64,000 nucleotides of DNA from Nissolia schottii. Taxonomy: Eukaryota > Streptophyta > Magnoliopsida > Fabales > Fabaceae. The notes under the pieces are model-generated. The model worked only from the letters and a program-made list of their open reading frames with translations, was not told the DNA's origin and ran no database searches. Location: the NCBI GenBank assembly GCA_003254905.1, contig QANU01005526.1, positions 313,887-377,886 of the forward strand, given 5' to 3'. The position numbers and the translations under genes are program-made. Positions 37,257 to 50,069 of the stretch are shown one piece after another (within the stretch, counting starts at the first letter, position 1; every line of letters begins with the position of its first letter).

Positions 37257-37754
37257 ACTTTAATGAAGTTTGGCTAAATCTTGTTGAGTGGTGGCATTAT
37301 GGTGGCCGGATCTTCTTGTTACCAAGAATTGTCTTTCTCAACACGTCGTTTTGATTAATGAAATGAAACCATAAAAAAGCAAAAAAGAACAGAATTTTTT
37401 CTTCAATGTTTCTCAAAGAATACTTTCTCCAACAAAATTATTTATTGAAATTAGCCCAAAAAGAATTCAAATATTACATTCAGTATGATAATTCCTGTGT
37501 CTAATTTGGATATATATACCTATGTATGAAAATAAATAGTAATATATAAAACCCGGAAAAATGTTAATGTTCCTTATCAAGAACAGGTCTTACACTCGCT
37601 CTCAATTACTAATCTTCCAAGTTCAAATATTGTATGCCAGTATGACTTGATACTCCATATAATGCAAATTTCTCTAGATGTGTATTACATATTATTATCA
37701 TAGAAATGTATTAACTCACACCATTGGTTGTTATTGTTGGGAATGCTTCTGGAA

Positions 37755-40700
37755 TCATGACATCTTAGCCCTTGCAAAGAATACACCAGCAAAGAGACCT
37801 GAAAATGGTGTGTGCATTATTGATATATAAGATAAAACATAAGATAAAGACACCAAAGAGAAAAGGTGGAGTTGTTATGATGAATTACCAAACAGAATAC
37901 TGAACAAATTTGATAGACTGAGAGGAACTTTGAAGACTAAAATGCCAGCAATGGAGATTGGAATCTTGTTTAAGGAACCTACAAGACTGTAAAATTGAAA
38001 AAACATAAGTGAGCCATTGATTGATGGAAAAAAGAACTCAGAAACAGAAAATAAGTATCTGAAACAAACAGAACTTAGTTGAATGCATGAGCATGTAGTA
38101 TGTTTGAAAACTATATAGGCTATAGTCCTTTCATGGCAAAGATTTCATCCACAAAACAATACGTAGTTATTAATAGTTTGTCTTTTCCTGTGACTTGTTG
38201 CAGAGGAAAATGCAGTGATGGCAGTGGGTAGGGTTGGGCAGGGTTTTGGCTCAATCCTTACCCTATACTAAATTTGTTGATTAAAAAAACCCTACCCTAT
38301 CCTCCCTGCGAGTTTTATAAATAAAAAACCTTAACCCGTATCCACACAATAATATCTAAACCTTTATCCTATCCTACCCTACTCTACCTTACCTGTTGCT
38401 TTCTAAAAAATATTTTTATGTTTACATAATATAAGTGTTAACTACAAAAAAAAGAATATTTTAGTGCATAAGAACAACATAAAATAAGAACAAGCAAACT
38501 TCTTCAGACAGGTCAGACAGACAAAAGTAGTTTCCACCTTTCATTCATTTTTATTTTATAAAAAAAATAAAAGAAAACAAAACAACTACATATTGATATC
38601 AGTCTTCAAGAAATAGTTTCACATAAAAGAAGCCCTTACTTCACAAGTTATGTACAAAGAAAATTTGGATATAGTTGCAAAAAAAATTTCTCAAATCAAA
38701 AGGTAGAGTTTAAGCCTCATAGGAGAGGATGATGTGTGAAAATATAAGTATTGTCCACAGAAACTTATGGATAAGAACATAGAAAATTCAATTATAGTAG
38801 TAGAACAAAGAAAATTATGGTAAAAATAAAATATAATATATAGGGTGCAGGTAAGGTCAGGGTGGGTACCTTAAAACCCTAACCCTCCCTTAACCTGTGC
38901 AGGTAATTTCGGGTAATTACCCGTTACCCATTAAAGAGAGAATTTTTATCCTATCCATCGAATTGGGTTAGGGCAAATACCTGTGGGTAGGGTACAAATT
39001 GTCATCCCTAAGAAAATGCTGCTTGGCAAAATATGCAAATGCTTGACTGCTATCAACTTATTCCTTTCTTGGATAATGAGTTAAAACAAGCATCCAAACC
39101 CAATTTGTCAAATTTAAGCTTAAATTGACCGAATAATTTGGGAATAGCTTAACTATTAATTAGGAAATGAGAAATTATGCATGGATTGTGCTCCATCCAA
39201 TCAAGTTAAAATTTCAGTATTAGCTGTGATAGGACCCCAACTTTTATTTGAAATGTCACTTTATCATAAGATGAAGTACAATCCATCCCACTTAGGGGCC
39301 ATTCTGTAAGAAACCACAATAGAACCAGAAAAATAAAGAACGTGTGTATTATTCACACCTCAATATGAACCAGTATGGATCGTACGAGGAAGAATAAAGT
39401 CTCAAAGAAGAAACTGCATATGAGAAGACAGTTCTGAGCTTTAGAGAGGCTCAGGTCCAGTCCCAAAGTCTAGCCTACCTCATTCAAACCCTCATTCCCA
39501 TACAACTACCCCTTGCACACTAGAATCACACACATTCCCTTGCTCTCCCACTCACACAAGTACATCTTTGCAGTTAGGTAGCATTTGATTCTTGTCCTCG
39601 AACAGAGAAGACAGAGACATTGAAGACAAAAACTTGTTTGGAGAGGGGGACGAAGACAAAAGACCCAAAATTGTCCCTACCTCAAGACAATTTTTAGGCT
39701 TACTTTTGTACCTCCAAAAAGGAGGGATATAAAGACATGTCTCTACTGTCACGCTGTTACCATCCTTTCTGTCCCAAGACCGAACCAAATGCTACCTTAG
39801 TACATGGAGTGAGCCCATTTGATTTCCTTGCAATCCCCTGACTTGCACTCCCACATGCTTCTCCATAACTTTTTCCTCTCAAACACTTTGGCTATCACGA
39901 GTTTATCACTAACAATAGTTTGGTCTCTATCATATTCCTAGATAAAAAATAATTAACTGCTCACAACTGATATCTTATTTCTTGTATACTAGTAGTTGAT
40001 GGTTTTCACACTGTCAGATTATCAAGCTCTTTTTGGGCTTCTCCCCTATAAAATTTAAACTCCATAAAATTACCTATATGTTGTAGGGCCAGTTTGATGT
40101 AAGAACCAAATTGAGGTAAAGCTGATGGAAAGTCCAAGCAGTCCACTAGCTGTTGCAACAGCCCAAAACATTGGCAGTTTAACTACATCTCTGGAAATCA
40201 AAACCAGAAAAAAAAAATGGTTAGGATGATGAAGGCTTTAATTGAATCTCAAATCAAAGAAACATCTTCACTCACGCATGTATTACATAATCCCACTCGC
40301 TGAATAGGAGAATCAGGAAGACGGCAAAAGGTAAAGACAACAAATTGTTCAGCAACACCATTGATACTTCATTGAGAGATCCAGATTTTGTTGACTTTTT
40401 CGCTTCATCCATAACCCACCTAAGGGTAAGCTGTCAAAAAACCAAAACATTTTATCCAAGCTCAAATTCGACATAATCAAGACTTGCATAGAAAAAGTTC
40501 CATTCTAGAAACTGCCAATCTCAGTATCAAACAGAAAAGCCTTTTACAGAATATGAAAAGAAATCGAGGACCAAATTTACATACCGAATAACTTGCAGTA
40601 AGAACACAATTGATAATCTGCCAGGCATAACCAGCACCATCAAAGGAGAGATCTGTAATACCACCGCTGACAGCAGAAATAATCTGTATCAAGTATGCAT

Positions 40701-42737
40701 AGAGGGCGACAAAACTTCAACAAATTAATATACCAATACTTCAAGAAAAAGTGTAATACAATTATCAGCAAAACAGTAAATAAATTAGATTATTGAAGTT
40801 TCTTTTTAGGAAGACACATGATGAATAAATCAAACTAACTGCATTTTCTACACAATAAATTTCGCAGAAAAAAAAGGTTTCACAAACATTGCACTACCAA
40901 GGATTAGGAAATAAAATACTGAGTTTCTTCTAAGTTAATCAGTGTGAAACCTGTGGGCTCTTAAAATCTCCCAGCACGTCATATCACTGATTCAAATTAA
41001 AATGTAAATTCAATCTCTTAAGTATTTTAACTAATTGAGATTTGTCTGACTACTCAATGTGTTTTGTTACCCTAATCACATAAAATTTGCATATGACAAG
41101 AGGATAAAGCATTACAAGGTTGAAAGTTAGAGAAATTAGATGCTTTCCAAACAAAGTCCTAACTAGCATTTTACCATCAGGAACATCGCAGTCCACACTT
41201 TGGGATTCTGACGCTTCCGAAATAAATATAATTCCCCAATTGCTGTTAAGATATTTGTCACATTCTTGAGAATTGTCACCATTGCAATATTTATGAATTT
41301 CAAACTGAAAAGGGAAAGTAAAATAAAATAATAAATAAATAAAAGGCACCAGAAGAAATTAATAGGAGCAGCAAAAGATGTATGATTGATTACCAAACTG
41401 AGCAAAGGGACAATAATTAGGTAATGCTAATCCTCTCAAAATTGTCTTCCTAATCAGGTTCCACGTCTCCTTAGGTCTTAAAGAAGAAAATACAACCCAA
41501 AAAAAAAAAATTGAAGTTTATTCTATACCTATACATGCCTGACACAAGCATGCCAATAAATATCACATTGACAGGTATCCAGACCCTGACCAGCCTCCAG
41601 TTGAGCCTTTCAACTGAAACCCTGCCCGATAGCGCCAACAGAACAACAACCAGGGTACTGATAAAGTTCTGCAAAGTACACGGAAGAATATAAATCGCAT
41701 GGTGACTGATTTTGCATTTACAACAAGATCTAGAAAAGAAAGTAGATCAATGAAACACTGAAAATTATCATTCCTATTATCTATTGTCTGGTTAAAACCT
41801 CTTGCCATCATTCAGCACTCATTCTCATAGAGAAAACAAAAATGAAAGGACAGAAACTAACTTACTTGATAAAACATCAATGATATTCCTGCATTGAAAT
41901 TATATCCCGATAAAACGATTTTGTTTAGCATAATCATGCTGCAAGAAGAAATACAGTAAGCCGTGCCGGAGATAAGAGGTCCAGACTTCTTTGGTGATCC
42001 GTGCAACCGATGTCTTTCCTCCTCGTCAACATGAAGACTAACATTATCACCAACTGTAGCTTTATTTGCTTTCAGAAATCTGCTCGTCAAGGTGAATGTT
42101 TTAATTATCACTCACATTACATTATTCTAAAACAATCTAAAATATGCCTCCAAAATTAAATAAGAACTTCTAAGCATCCCAAACCAAAACAAAATATGAA
42201 GGAAAAATTAAGTGAAAATGGACAGAGAGTACGGAATCTGACAAGAGAAAAGTTTCCAGTGGTTGAACTTAAAGGAAGAAATCAGGAGGTAAGCATACTT
42301 ATGGCACATCAGTGACATCAATGCTAGTGCAATTTGAAGGTTAATTTGCAAAGCAAGGAAGATAACCGAAAGTAGTCAAATTTGAGTCAAATCCCTAGTG
42401 AGTATTAATAGAATAGAAATGAACGTAGAGCAAGAGAATTGCAATGATACATAGACATGCTTACAGAGTTGTTCTTCAATGAAATAAAAAGGGACATGTA
42501 AGAATAAAAAATGCGGGAAAAAGTATTTGCTTCACACCTATCATTCAAAGTTCTACGTTCTGCATTTGTTGCGAAGTTGTTGATTGGCATCTTCCCTTGC
42601 TCACGAACTCCATTGAAAACTGTGTGCACTGCATTAGCCTTTCCATCTAGTTCTAGTCTTGAAGTTATGGTGCTGCTTAACCCTGCTTCTTCAGGGTCAT
42701 GATGAGTAACAATGTCTAACTTAAAATCAGACGACAT
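37755..42737 (-). CDS. GONST1/2: Golgi nucleotide-sugar (GDP-mannose type) transporter, GONST1/GONST2 group, 398 aa
   Basis: Coding exons, high to low: 42737-42538, 42079-41866, 41668-41529, 41304-41175, 40683-40585, 40430-40276, 40190-40074, 37986-37889, 37798-37755. All introns are GT-AG and every junction keeps frame (1197 nt). The protein has AYCISSCSMIMLNK in the first membrane segment, MVTILKNVTNILTA, SAVSGGITDLSFD, FTSIWFLHQTG, the GDP-mannose transporter-type GSLNKIPIS (GALNK motif) and a VLLNN motif resembling the FYNN site. It ends FARAKMS, with about ten membrane segments expected. Family members move GDP-sugars into the Golgi lumen; GONST1 supplies mannose for sphingolipid (GIPC) glycosylation. 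The N-terminal extension of about 100 residues makes it longer than GONST1 (333 aa); GONST2 is also longer. The substrate is not proven by sequence. Two transposons lie in the 2087-bp intron. Confidence 0.93.
38206..39019. mobile_element. hAT-type element (798 bp) in a GONST intron, 8-bp TSD
   Basis: GAAAATGC occurs at 38206-38213 and 39012-39019. The element 38214-39011 begins GTGATGGCAGTGGGTAGGG and ends with the reverse complement of TTAGGGATGACAATTTGTAC, the common plant hAT terminal motif. The interior is rich in TACCCTAC-type words near both ends. No transposase ORF. It sits in the intron between exons 40190-40074 and 37986-37889 and does not touch splice sites. Confidence 0.75.
39574..39799. 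mobile_element. Tourist (PIF/Harbinger) MITE, 220 bp, TTA duplication
   Basis: TTA at 39574-39576 and 39797-39799 flank an element (39577-39796) whose ends are exact over GGTAGCATTTG/CAAATGCTACC and continue imperfectly (GATTCTTGTCC versus GTTCGGTCTTGGG). The 3-bp TTA target duplication is diagnostic of PIF/Harbinger. It lies in the same GONST intron as the hAT-type element. Confidence 0.75.
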
Positions 42738-42741
42738 ATCA

Positions 42742-43983
42742 TTAACCTGGAAGCAGGAAAAATAACACATAAACTACTAGTCACAAAGATGAAACAAGAT
42801 AAACCTATTGCAAATGCTACAACAGTAAGAGATCAAGAAAACAACAAATTCAACAAAAATGTACCAATTATAGAAATAAAATGGTTTAGTAAAACAACTG
42901 CCGAAGTCACATGACATGTAAATGAAAACCATGAAAGTGATGTTTAAATCCATGATTTACATTGTACTCAACACTATAACATGAACCATGCTACAAAGCC
43001 AGACAACTATTATCATAACATTTTACAGAAATTATGTTGGATACTGAAATAAATAAAGTGGTATAACTAACTTATTCATCTAATAGTTAATAAAGATGTA
43101 ATGTCATTTAAGCAACTAAACTGGGGCAAAAAATTTATGTATCTCTATCCATTTTTCCAGTAAAATAAGATTTAAATCAAGTTTCAATGGATGGATATAG
43201 AACAATGGAATTGCCCAAGATTTTCTTTTTCCAAAAAACAGACAATTAAGTTCATTGATTTGGGTAGTATGCATGAGGTCCTAGGTTCAAACCTCGTTGC
43301 TATCAATGTAATTTTTCGAAATACAAAAAAAAAGTATAACATACTGAATGGATGTGATGTGTCACGCAATTCCTAGATGCCAATAAAACCGTCAACACAG
43401 TTGAAAAACAAGAGTCACGATGCAAGAAAAACAAGAATTCAGCATAAAAGAACAAATAATGCCCCCAAAGGCCAAAAGTTAGCACCAAACCAGCAAGGAA
43501 CCACGATTAACAGAACCTCAGCAACAGAAGAAAAAAAAATGTGAGTAATTGACTTACTTTGAGTTTAGCTTATATTAGGCGCTTGTTTCCACATTTAAAA
43601 AATAATAATTAAAATCACTCTTTTAACCGAAAAATCACTTCTCATACATTTGAATACATTTTCTAAAACTAATCAAAAAAGCCTAAAAAATCCCGCTTTT
43701 AAATTTTTAGAACGTGGTGCTAAATATGTTTGGACCAGCATTTTAACCATAACTATAAGTGATGGGCATTCCTAAAATAAAAACTGAAATGATTCATAGC
43801 ATGGATCGAAAAGAAGCGAGTACTTGTACAGCTTGTTATGCAGTTGAAAAAAGGAGAGAACTTTTTTCGCAAAACATGAGCAGCAAGAGAGGGAAAATAA
43901 GAAGTGAGATTCTCACTGTTATGCAGAGTGTCCACAGCGTGATCTTCCACGGAAGGGCTCAAGCCTTGAGTTAAATGGCGCAT
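42742..43983 (-). promoter_or_regulatory. Candidate 23-codon uORF spanning the first GONST intron
   Basis: The 5'UTR exon (about 44340-43917, donor GTGAGA) contains ATG at 43983. Twenty-two codons (MRHLTQGLSPSVEDHAVDTL, then HN) run to the donor. After splicing to the acceptor at 42747/42746 the frame adds Ser and stops at TAA (42744-42742), five bases before the main ATG (42737). Translation of this leader would be expected to affect initiation on the transporter. Whether this peptide is conserved is unknown. A longer upstream ORF (ATG 44299, 96 codons) lies in the same exon and could alternatively be a coding first exon with other splicing. Confidence 0.45.
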
Positions 43984-44340
43984 ATCCACATAAAGATAAA
44001 TTGAGAACTCAAAGAAAAGAAAAGAAAAGAAACAACGCTTTGGGGGCGAAATATGTGTGGTGGGAAAGGGCTTCAACCTTTTTGAACAACACGCAAAGGG
44101 GGAAAAAAAGATGGAAATGAAAATGAAAATTGGGGGGCAGAGTACAGAACAATGTTGATGAAGGTGGCTTCATGAGGGGAACGCGAGATTCCAGGACCGC
44201 ACAAGAAGTATGGTAGAATAAAGGTGGAACGGATTCCGAGGGGTGCAAAGTCAATGATATTGTTGATGAAGCGGCCATGGCTTTTAGCTTCAAGAGCAAG
44301 TCAAAGAAGAAGAAAAAGAGAGGGATTTTGCGTGCGGAAG

Positions 44341-45297
44341 AATGAATGAATGTGAATGCTGGGGTTTTGTTTAAGTTCTATTACCCATAGAATTTAGATG
44401 ACAGTTGTTTTAAAGACATTTATTAAAATTTTTAGAGTGAAATAATTTTATTAAAAAGATAAAATTAATAACTATTACATATAACAGCAAAAACATTAAA
44501 ATTCAAAAATTATTTTACTTCAAATTTCTCAGTAAATGCCTGGCAAAACACTTAATAGCTAAGTTTTTTCTTACTACTATTTTTGAAGAACAAATAATTT
44601 TTTTTATTGGATTCTACTAAATAAATTTTTAATTTATGTTTTAATATTCTCTCATATCTAAAATAAATATTATTTAAAATTTATATAAAAAAATTTAACT
44701 AAAATTTGAAATTAATTTATTGACATAATATTTTCAAATTTGATTTTATGAATTTCTTAACAATTAAAATAAATAGTATTTAATTTTTTATCAAAAAATT
44801 TCTATAAATTTAAATATATTTTATTCAAAATTATTTTTATGTACTTCAAAAAATTTCTCATGTCTATTATAAATAAACGCATAAACACATATATCAAAAT
44901 AAGTCTGTCTAATGCATAGATACTATATTAGTTTAATTAAAAGAAGGAAAATGTTTGGGTTCATTAACTTATGATCTTTCTACTCATTTCTATAAACAAC
45001 ATTTCTACTTAAACATGTCTAAAAGAAAAATTTGTAGACACTTTGTCACCTCTCATACATATCATGAGGCTTATCATCAACTTAGTTAACCTTTGGCTCC
45101 TTTCTATAAATCATATTTTACATCTTTCTTTCCTTTTTGTTCTTACAAATGTAAGTATCATCCATAGAAGGTGAATAGGAAGATCAATAAATTGATAAGA
45201 TACGTTGGTCTCTTAAACATACTCGTAAAAGAAATAGCAATAATGTCACAAGAGTCATCTCTTGAGCCCACTACAAACACAGCCCAATCCATAGTTG
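44341..45297. other. AT-rich upstream spacer of GONST
   Basis: Promoter side of the minus-strand transporter gene. No clear TATA box was settled. No coding or mobile feature recognised. Confidence 0.4.
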
Positions 45298-45660
45298 CAG
45301 CTTATAGAGAAAACTACATAAAAATGGGCGCAAAGTAAACATATGCCTGTAATAGGCTTCTTGTAAATTTTTTATAAACGTATGGGCAACGGTACCATTT
45401 TAAAAAAAAAAGCGATGGTTCTGAAATCGCCACAAGCAATGGCAATTTCAACACCATTTAAAAAAGCGACGGTACTGAAATCACCACAAGCAATGGCGAT
45501 TTCAGTACCATTTTAAAAAAAAATTTAAGGGTGATGAAATCGTCATGGGGGTGACGATTTCAGTATTTTGCCCCACATGTTTGTAAATTTCATTTTGCAT
45601 CCATGTTTTAGGTATTATGTTTATACAAAATCATATTAATGTTAATAACGCCAGCTTATA
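45298..45660. mobile_element. Mutator-like MITE (345 bp) with three hairpin modules, 9-bp TSD
   Basis: CAGCTTATA at 45298-45306 and 45652-45660 bounds 45307-45651. The ends are inverted (GAGAAAACTACATAAAAATG versus GCGTTATTAACATTAATATG, 13 of 20 matching), with ACAT at positions 10-13 of each end, exactly as in the 22755-23028 element. The interior holds two tandem copies of an about 57-bp unit, each with a hairpin (arms at 45422-45432/45440-45450 and 45471-45486/45494-45509). A third, variant hairpin (45535-45545/45552-45562) has GTCA/TGAC in place of GCCA/TGGC, a compensated change. No ORF. Confidence 0.72.
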
Positions 45661-45714
45661 CAACAATCCATACAAGGGAAGGACAACATATAAAAGTGAT
45701 ACATAATAGTACTA

Positions 45715-46255
45715 GCTTCTAACAATAACTACCAATGAGTTAATAGTTAGTTTGGTTAGTTTTAGTCTGTTATTTCTAGTTAGTTGTATATAAGCTAAAT
45801 TGATAGAGGATAGCTCTCAGATTGGGAGATTGAGCAAAACGCTTGTAATTGTAATTCCTTCTCTGTTCATCAATAAACCAAAGAATGTGCATTCAGTTTA
45901 TCAAGTTTCACCTTATGCCCATGGATTCTAGCACTGTTGATATGGTATCATAAGCCTTCGAATCGATCCTTACATCGCGCTTCTTGAATCCGTCTCATTT
46001 CATCACACCAGCAACTTTCACCCAAGAATTCTCAACTCACATTTAGGACCACATCATGTAAATTCCATAGCCCGCAATAATAATTCTAGATAAAATGTTT
46101 CTAAACTGTGTCATTTAAGACTAGGCCATTCAGCTTATGACAACCTTTCTGTCATGCATAAGCAATTTCCTTTCATTCCTCGTAAAATTTTCAATAGACA
46201 TCGTGCTACTTGCCACTTTGCCAAAAAGAAAAGATTGCCCTTTTTTAACAGTGTC
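45715..46255 (+). pseudogene. Internally deleted Copia element: LTR, primer site and pre-integrase remnant
   Basis: An LTR-like stretch (about 45715-45942; TGTATATAAGC promoter, TTCATCAATAAACC) is followed directly by TGGTATCATAAGCC, a primer-binding site for tRNA-Met with one change. About 140 bp later a pre-integrase fragment reads LRLGHSAYDNLSVMHKQF, then ATCHFAKKKRLPF (46110-46240), the HX..CX2C zinc region of Copia integrase. Gag and protease are missing between them, so a large internal deletion occurred. The 3' half is absent. Confidence 0.7.
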
Positions 46256-46409
46256 ACAATCTATTTATAATATATAATTGTATCATCGAACCGCCATCTC
46301 CGACACAACAAGGAATATTGATTGGTAGAAGAGACGGGACATTCTTTGAATGATTCCTTCAAAGCACTTGAAGCCGACCTACTCTTTGCCCATGCTCTGT
46401 AATTCCTGC

Positions 46410-46413
46410 ACAC

Positions 46414-46449
<36 letters not shown>
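46410..46449. repeat. (CT)n microsatellite
   Basis: About nineteen CT units; the minus-strand reading gives an artificial Arg-Glu repeat protein. Confidence 0.9.
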
Positions 46450-46452
<3 letters not shown>

Positions 46453-48626
46453 CAATATGAACTGAAAAAAAAAACAAACATTTTTTTTATTTATATTTTT
46501 GAAATAATGTTGAATTTAAGGGAAGTTGGGCATCTTAGAAAGATAATAAATTTCATTTCTTTTTCCCTTTTATATTATGGGTGAATCAAAAGGGATATTG
46601 GCCAAAGAAAACCTTAATATTATATCACTAAGAGCATCTATCTTAAATCAATAAGAATGATAGCTATCAAAAGTGCGAAAATGTATTTGGATTTATAAGA
46701 GCGATTGATGTTTTGAATGTTGGGTTCTTGATCTTCTTTAACCAAAATTAAATATTTGAATTTTTATCAGAGCTTGAGTGCAGCTCTTTTGATGAAGAAG
46801 GAGACTACATAACGATTTTGGTGTGTTGGGGACAAAATCCCTCGTTACCTATTTAAAATTGGCAATGGTTCCCATAAAACTCTAAAAGCCCAACAAAAAT
46901 AGGCATTACCCATTTTAGGTCCAAATTAATAAAGTAGTCTGACTTATTCATTTATTTAATTTCATTAAACATAAGTGAGATCAACATATTATAAGTCACA
47001 AAAATAACTAATATGATTATATTCATAATTATATATATAGCCCTCAAAATAGATTAAGGAAATACAATTTCCTAACAATTGGTTGGATACATATTTGCAA
47101 TAGCTTAAAAAACAGGATCTTAGGCAGACTTTATGTCTTTTATTTCAATCATTTTCTACGTTTTGCTCTATGAAGAGCATCACCTAATGATAACTAAAGT
47201 GCATCTTGTTTCTTCATTTTTGTTTTGTTACTGGTTGGAGCTTTTATGCAAATACTTTTGATACTTTTGGTTAAAGTGCATCTTGTTTCTTCACTTTTGA
47301 TTTTAGCAAATACTCTCATTTTTTAACATTCAGGTTTTGTATAAATTTAGGGTGAGTTATTAAGACTCTAAAAAGCTACGATAAAAAAATTTGAGCACTT
47401 ATGCCTATGAAATTCTGCTTTGAATTGAATGTGTTAAAAGATAATGTTAATGTTTCTTCTCTGTGTTGCAATGCTTCGATGTTTAAAATTTCTTAACCAA
47501 AACATGCAAAACATGTTTTGGTACAGAGCTGCTGACTATCCAAGAGAATATGATGGAACCTGCTTACAAATGAGATTATGTGTGGACTGGTTGTCACTTT
47601 GCTGGAGCCTTGGGATTGCTTAGAATTCTCATATACATAGTACACTATTTATTCTACATATCCCTCCTATCTCCTTTACCTTTGAAATTTGAATGGGCCC
47701 CTATAAAATATGTTTTCCATAATCAAATATGAGAGTACACACAAATGCTTTTAGTGTAGTGTCAAGCTAGTGATAAAGTATTGGGAATGTCACAGACATA
47801 TCAGGATGGAAATCCATGTCCATTTATGAAAAGGAAAGACACTCTTAAGGAGTTCTATAGTAACTTCATAGTCCTTTTGAAATGTGGTCGATTTTGGCCC
47901 AAGATCCTTAGCTCAAGCGGCACAATACAGTTTGAAATTGTCATGTTTTAGCATGACACACTTCAATAATTTTTTATTTCGTGAGGTGACGTGCTTTATA
48001 ATCCAATTGTGATTGTATTTGCACTCTTTAATAACAGGTGTGATATTTCCATCTTTATGACAACTTTATGAGGAATCACTGATTTAGAAGATAGGAAACA
48101 AAAAGATATATGCACTACAGAGTACAAGCCAAGAGACATGGCAAGAAAACAAAAATGATCTGGAATCGATATATAAAGAGAGGGAAGGATTGTGGTATTT
48201 GCATGGACATGGATAAGAAGGTACTGTTGCCCGATTGCTACTGTTAAATGTGTATGAAATGCTATTGAGGAGCCTATTGAGTGAATTGTGAATGTTTTAA
48301 TTCTTGTAAGTTATGTCATGATATAGTATACTATCTCCCCAAACCTTGTGCAGACTAGAGTTGATGATGGAAGAAATACTTATAATGATAAAATGATAGG
48401 TAATAAAGCTATGACAATTCAAAGAAATGATATATGCATCGAGTAGTTATAAAACAAAATTGGACTTATGCATAAAAACGTGTTGTACTGTACAAGTTGC
48501 AAAGCAAACTGATTGTGTTTATTTTAGGTCTAAATTGAACTGAATATTTGAGAAAGGAGCTACAATTACTCAATATGTCCTAATAGTTTTTAACACCGAT
48601 TAAAGATTATTGAATTCATCCCAATA
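46450..48626. other. Spacer without recognised genes
   Basis: No coding exon, RNA or well-bounded transposon was found on either strand over about 2.2 kb. Short direct repeats around 47215-47295 (GCATCTTGTTTCTTCA twice, about 75 bp apart) suggest a local duplication. Confidence 0.35.
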
Positions 48627-48840
48627 ATATTTTTTTGGCTTAATTAAGTTTTTAGCCCCTGTAAAATTTCAAAGTTTTATGCAACGTGGCACCGTCACAT
48701 CAACGCTGTTAACCCCAGCTAGACACAAGGACCAAAAACAAAATTTAAAATTTTACAGGGACTAAAAATTTTACACTGGGATTAAAACCAAACTTTGAAA
48801 TTTTACAGGGATTAAAAACTTAATTAAGCCATATTTTTTT
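48627..48840. mobile_element. Mutator-type MITE (194 bp), 9-10-bp TSD
   Basis: The flanks ATATTTTTTT occur at 48627-48636 and 48831-48840. The ends GGCTTAATTAAGTTTTTAG and its inverted copy (reading CTTAATTAAGCC at 48819-48830) enclose repeated CCTGTAAAATTTCAAA phrases. Same family as the 56494-56968 element in the defensin-like gene (shared TTTTTAGTCCCTGTAAAATT). Noncoding. Confidence 0.7.
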
Positions 48841-49158
48841 AACTAGGCAAAATATTAGGGCTCTGATTTTTTTTCCAAAGATATTTGTCAGTGATTCATT
48901 CTTTGACAAAGGTATTATGCTGACATTGTCTTCGCTTTTAAGGGTTAAGTTTCTATTGTTGTTTTAGACTTGAACACTCTCAATCTTGCCCTTTTGTTGC
49001 AATATTCTTAGAAAAATGAACTCCAATGACCTTTGGGTTTACACAAGCAACAGTGAGATAGATGGCTTCAATCAACAAGGAGAACTTACGTAGGTTGTTT
49101 ATGCACATTGATTAGTTTTCTCTTATTGTGCCAGATCTAATATTCATGTCTTATCCTC

Positions 49159-49842
<684 letters not shown>

Positions 49843-49883
49843 CATATAGGCATGTAGTGTAATCAAATAGATCTATTTATAAC

Positions 49884-50069
49884 ATATAATATATGTTCTA
49901 CTAACGGGGGTTGGTCCAAGTGGTAAGCGGCTTGGTATCGCTTAAGCGGCTATCTCCGCTGAGAGACTCGCCCGCCATAGCCAGGTGCGCGACCCGGGTC
50001 GACCCGGATTAGTCAAGGCAAAGCCTTGGATACCGGACAGGCAACCTAAAAAAATATAATATATGTTCT
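49884..50069 (+). mobile_element. tRNA-derived SINE, + orientation, with 16-bp TSD
   Basis: The duplication ATATAATATATGTTCT is at 49884-49899 and 50054-50069. The body 49900-50053 starts with a tRNA-like head (GGTTGGTCCAAGTGGTAAGC, box A of the Ser/Leu type) and ends in AACCTAAAAAA. The box-B region seen in the 55121-55299 copy (GTTTGAGACC) is missing here, and a 14-bp perfect palindrome CCGGGTCGACCCGG is present instead. It begins 58 bp after the poly-T tract. Confidence 0.85.

Noticed and set aside
43240..43340. tRNA-like/SINE scrap (GGTTCAAACCTCG)
   Set aside because: A box-B-like word alone, with no box A at the proper distance or target duplication.
43545..43770. Possible Tourist MITE in the 5' intron of GONST
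   Set aside because: Ends GCTTGTTTCCACA and GGACCAGC are only loosely inverted and no target duplication was found.
46261..46455. Arg-Glu repeat ORF on minus
   Set aside because: Translation of the (CT)n microsatellite.
49900..50053. Functional tRNA gene
   Set aside because: Only the head is tRNA-like; box B is missing, no full cloverleaf, and direct repeats flank it, so it is a SINE.
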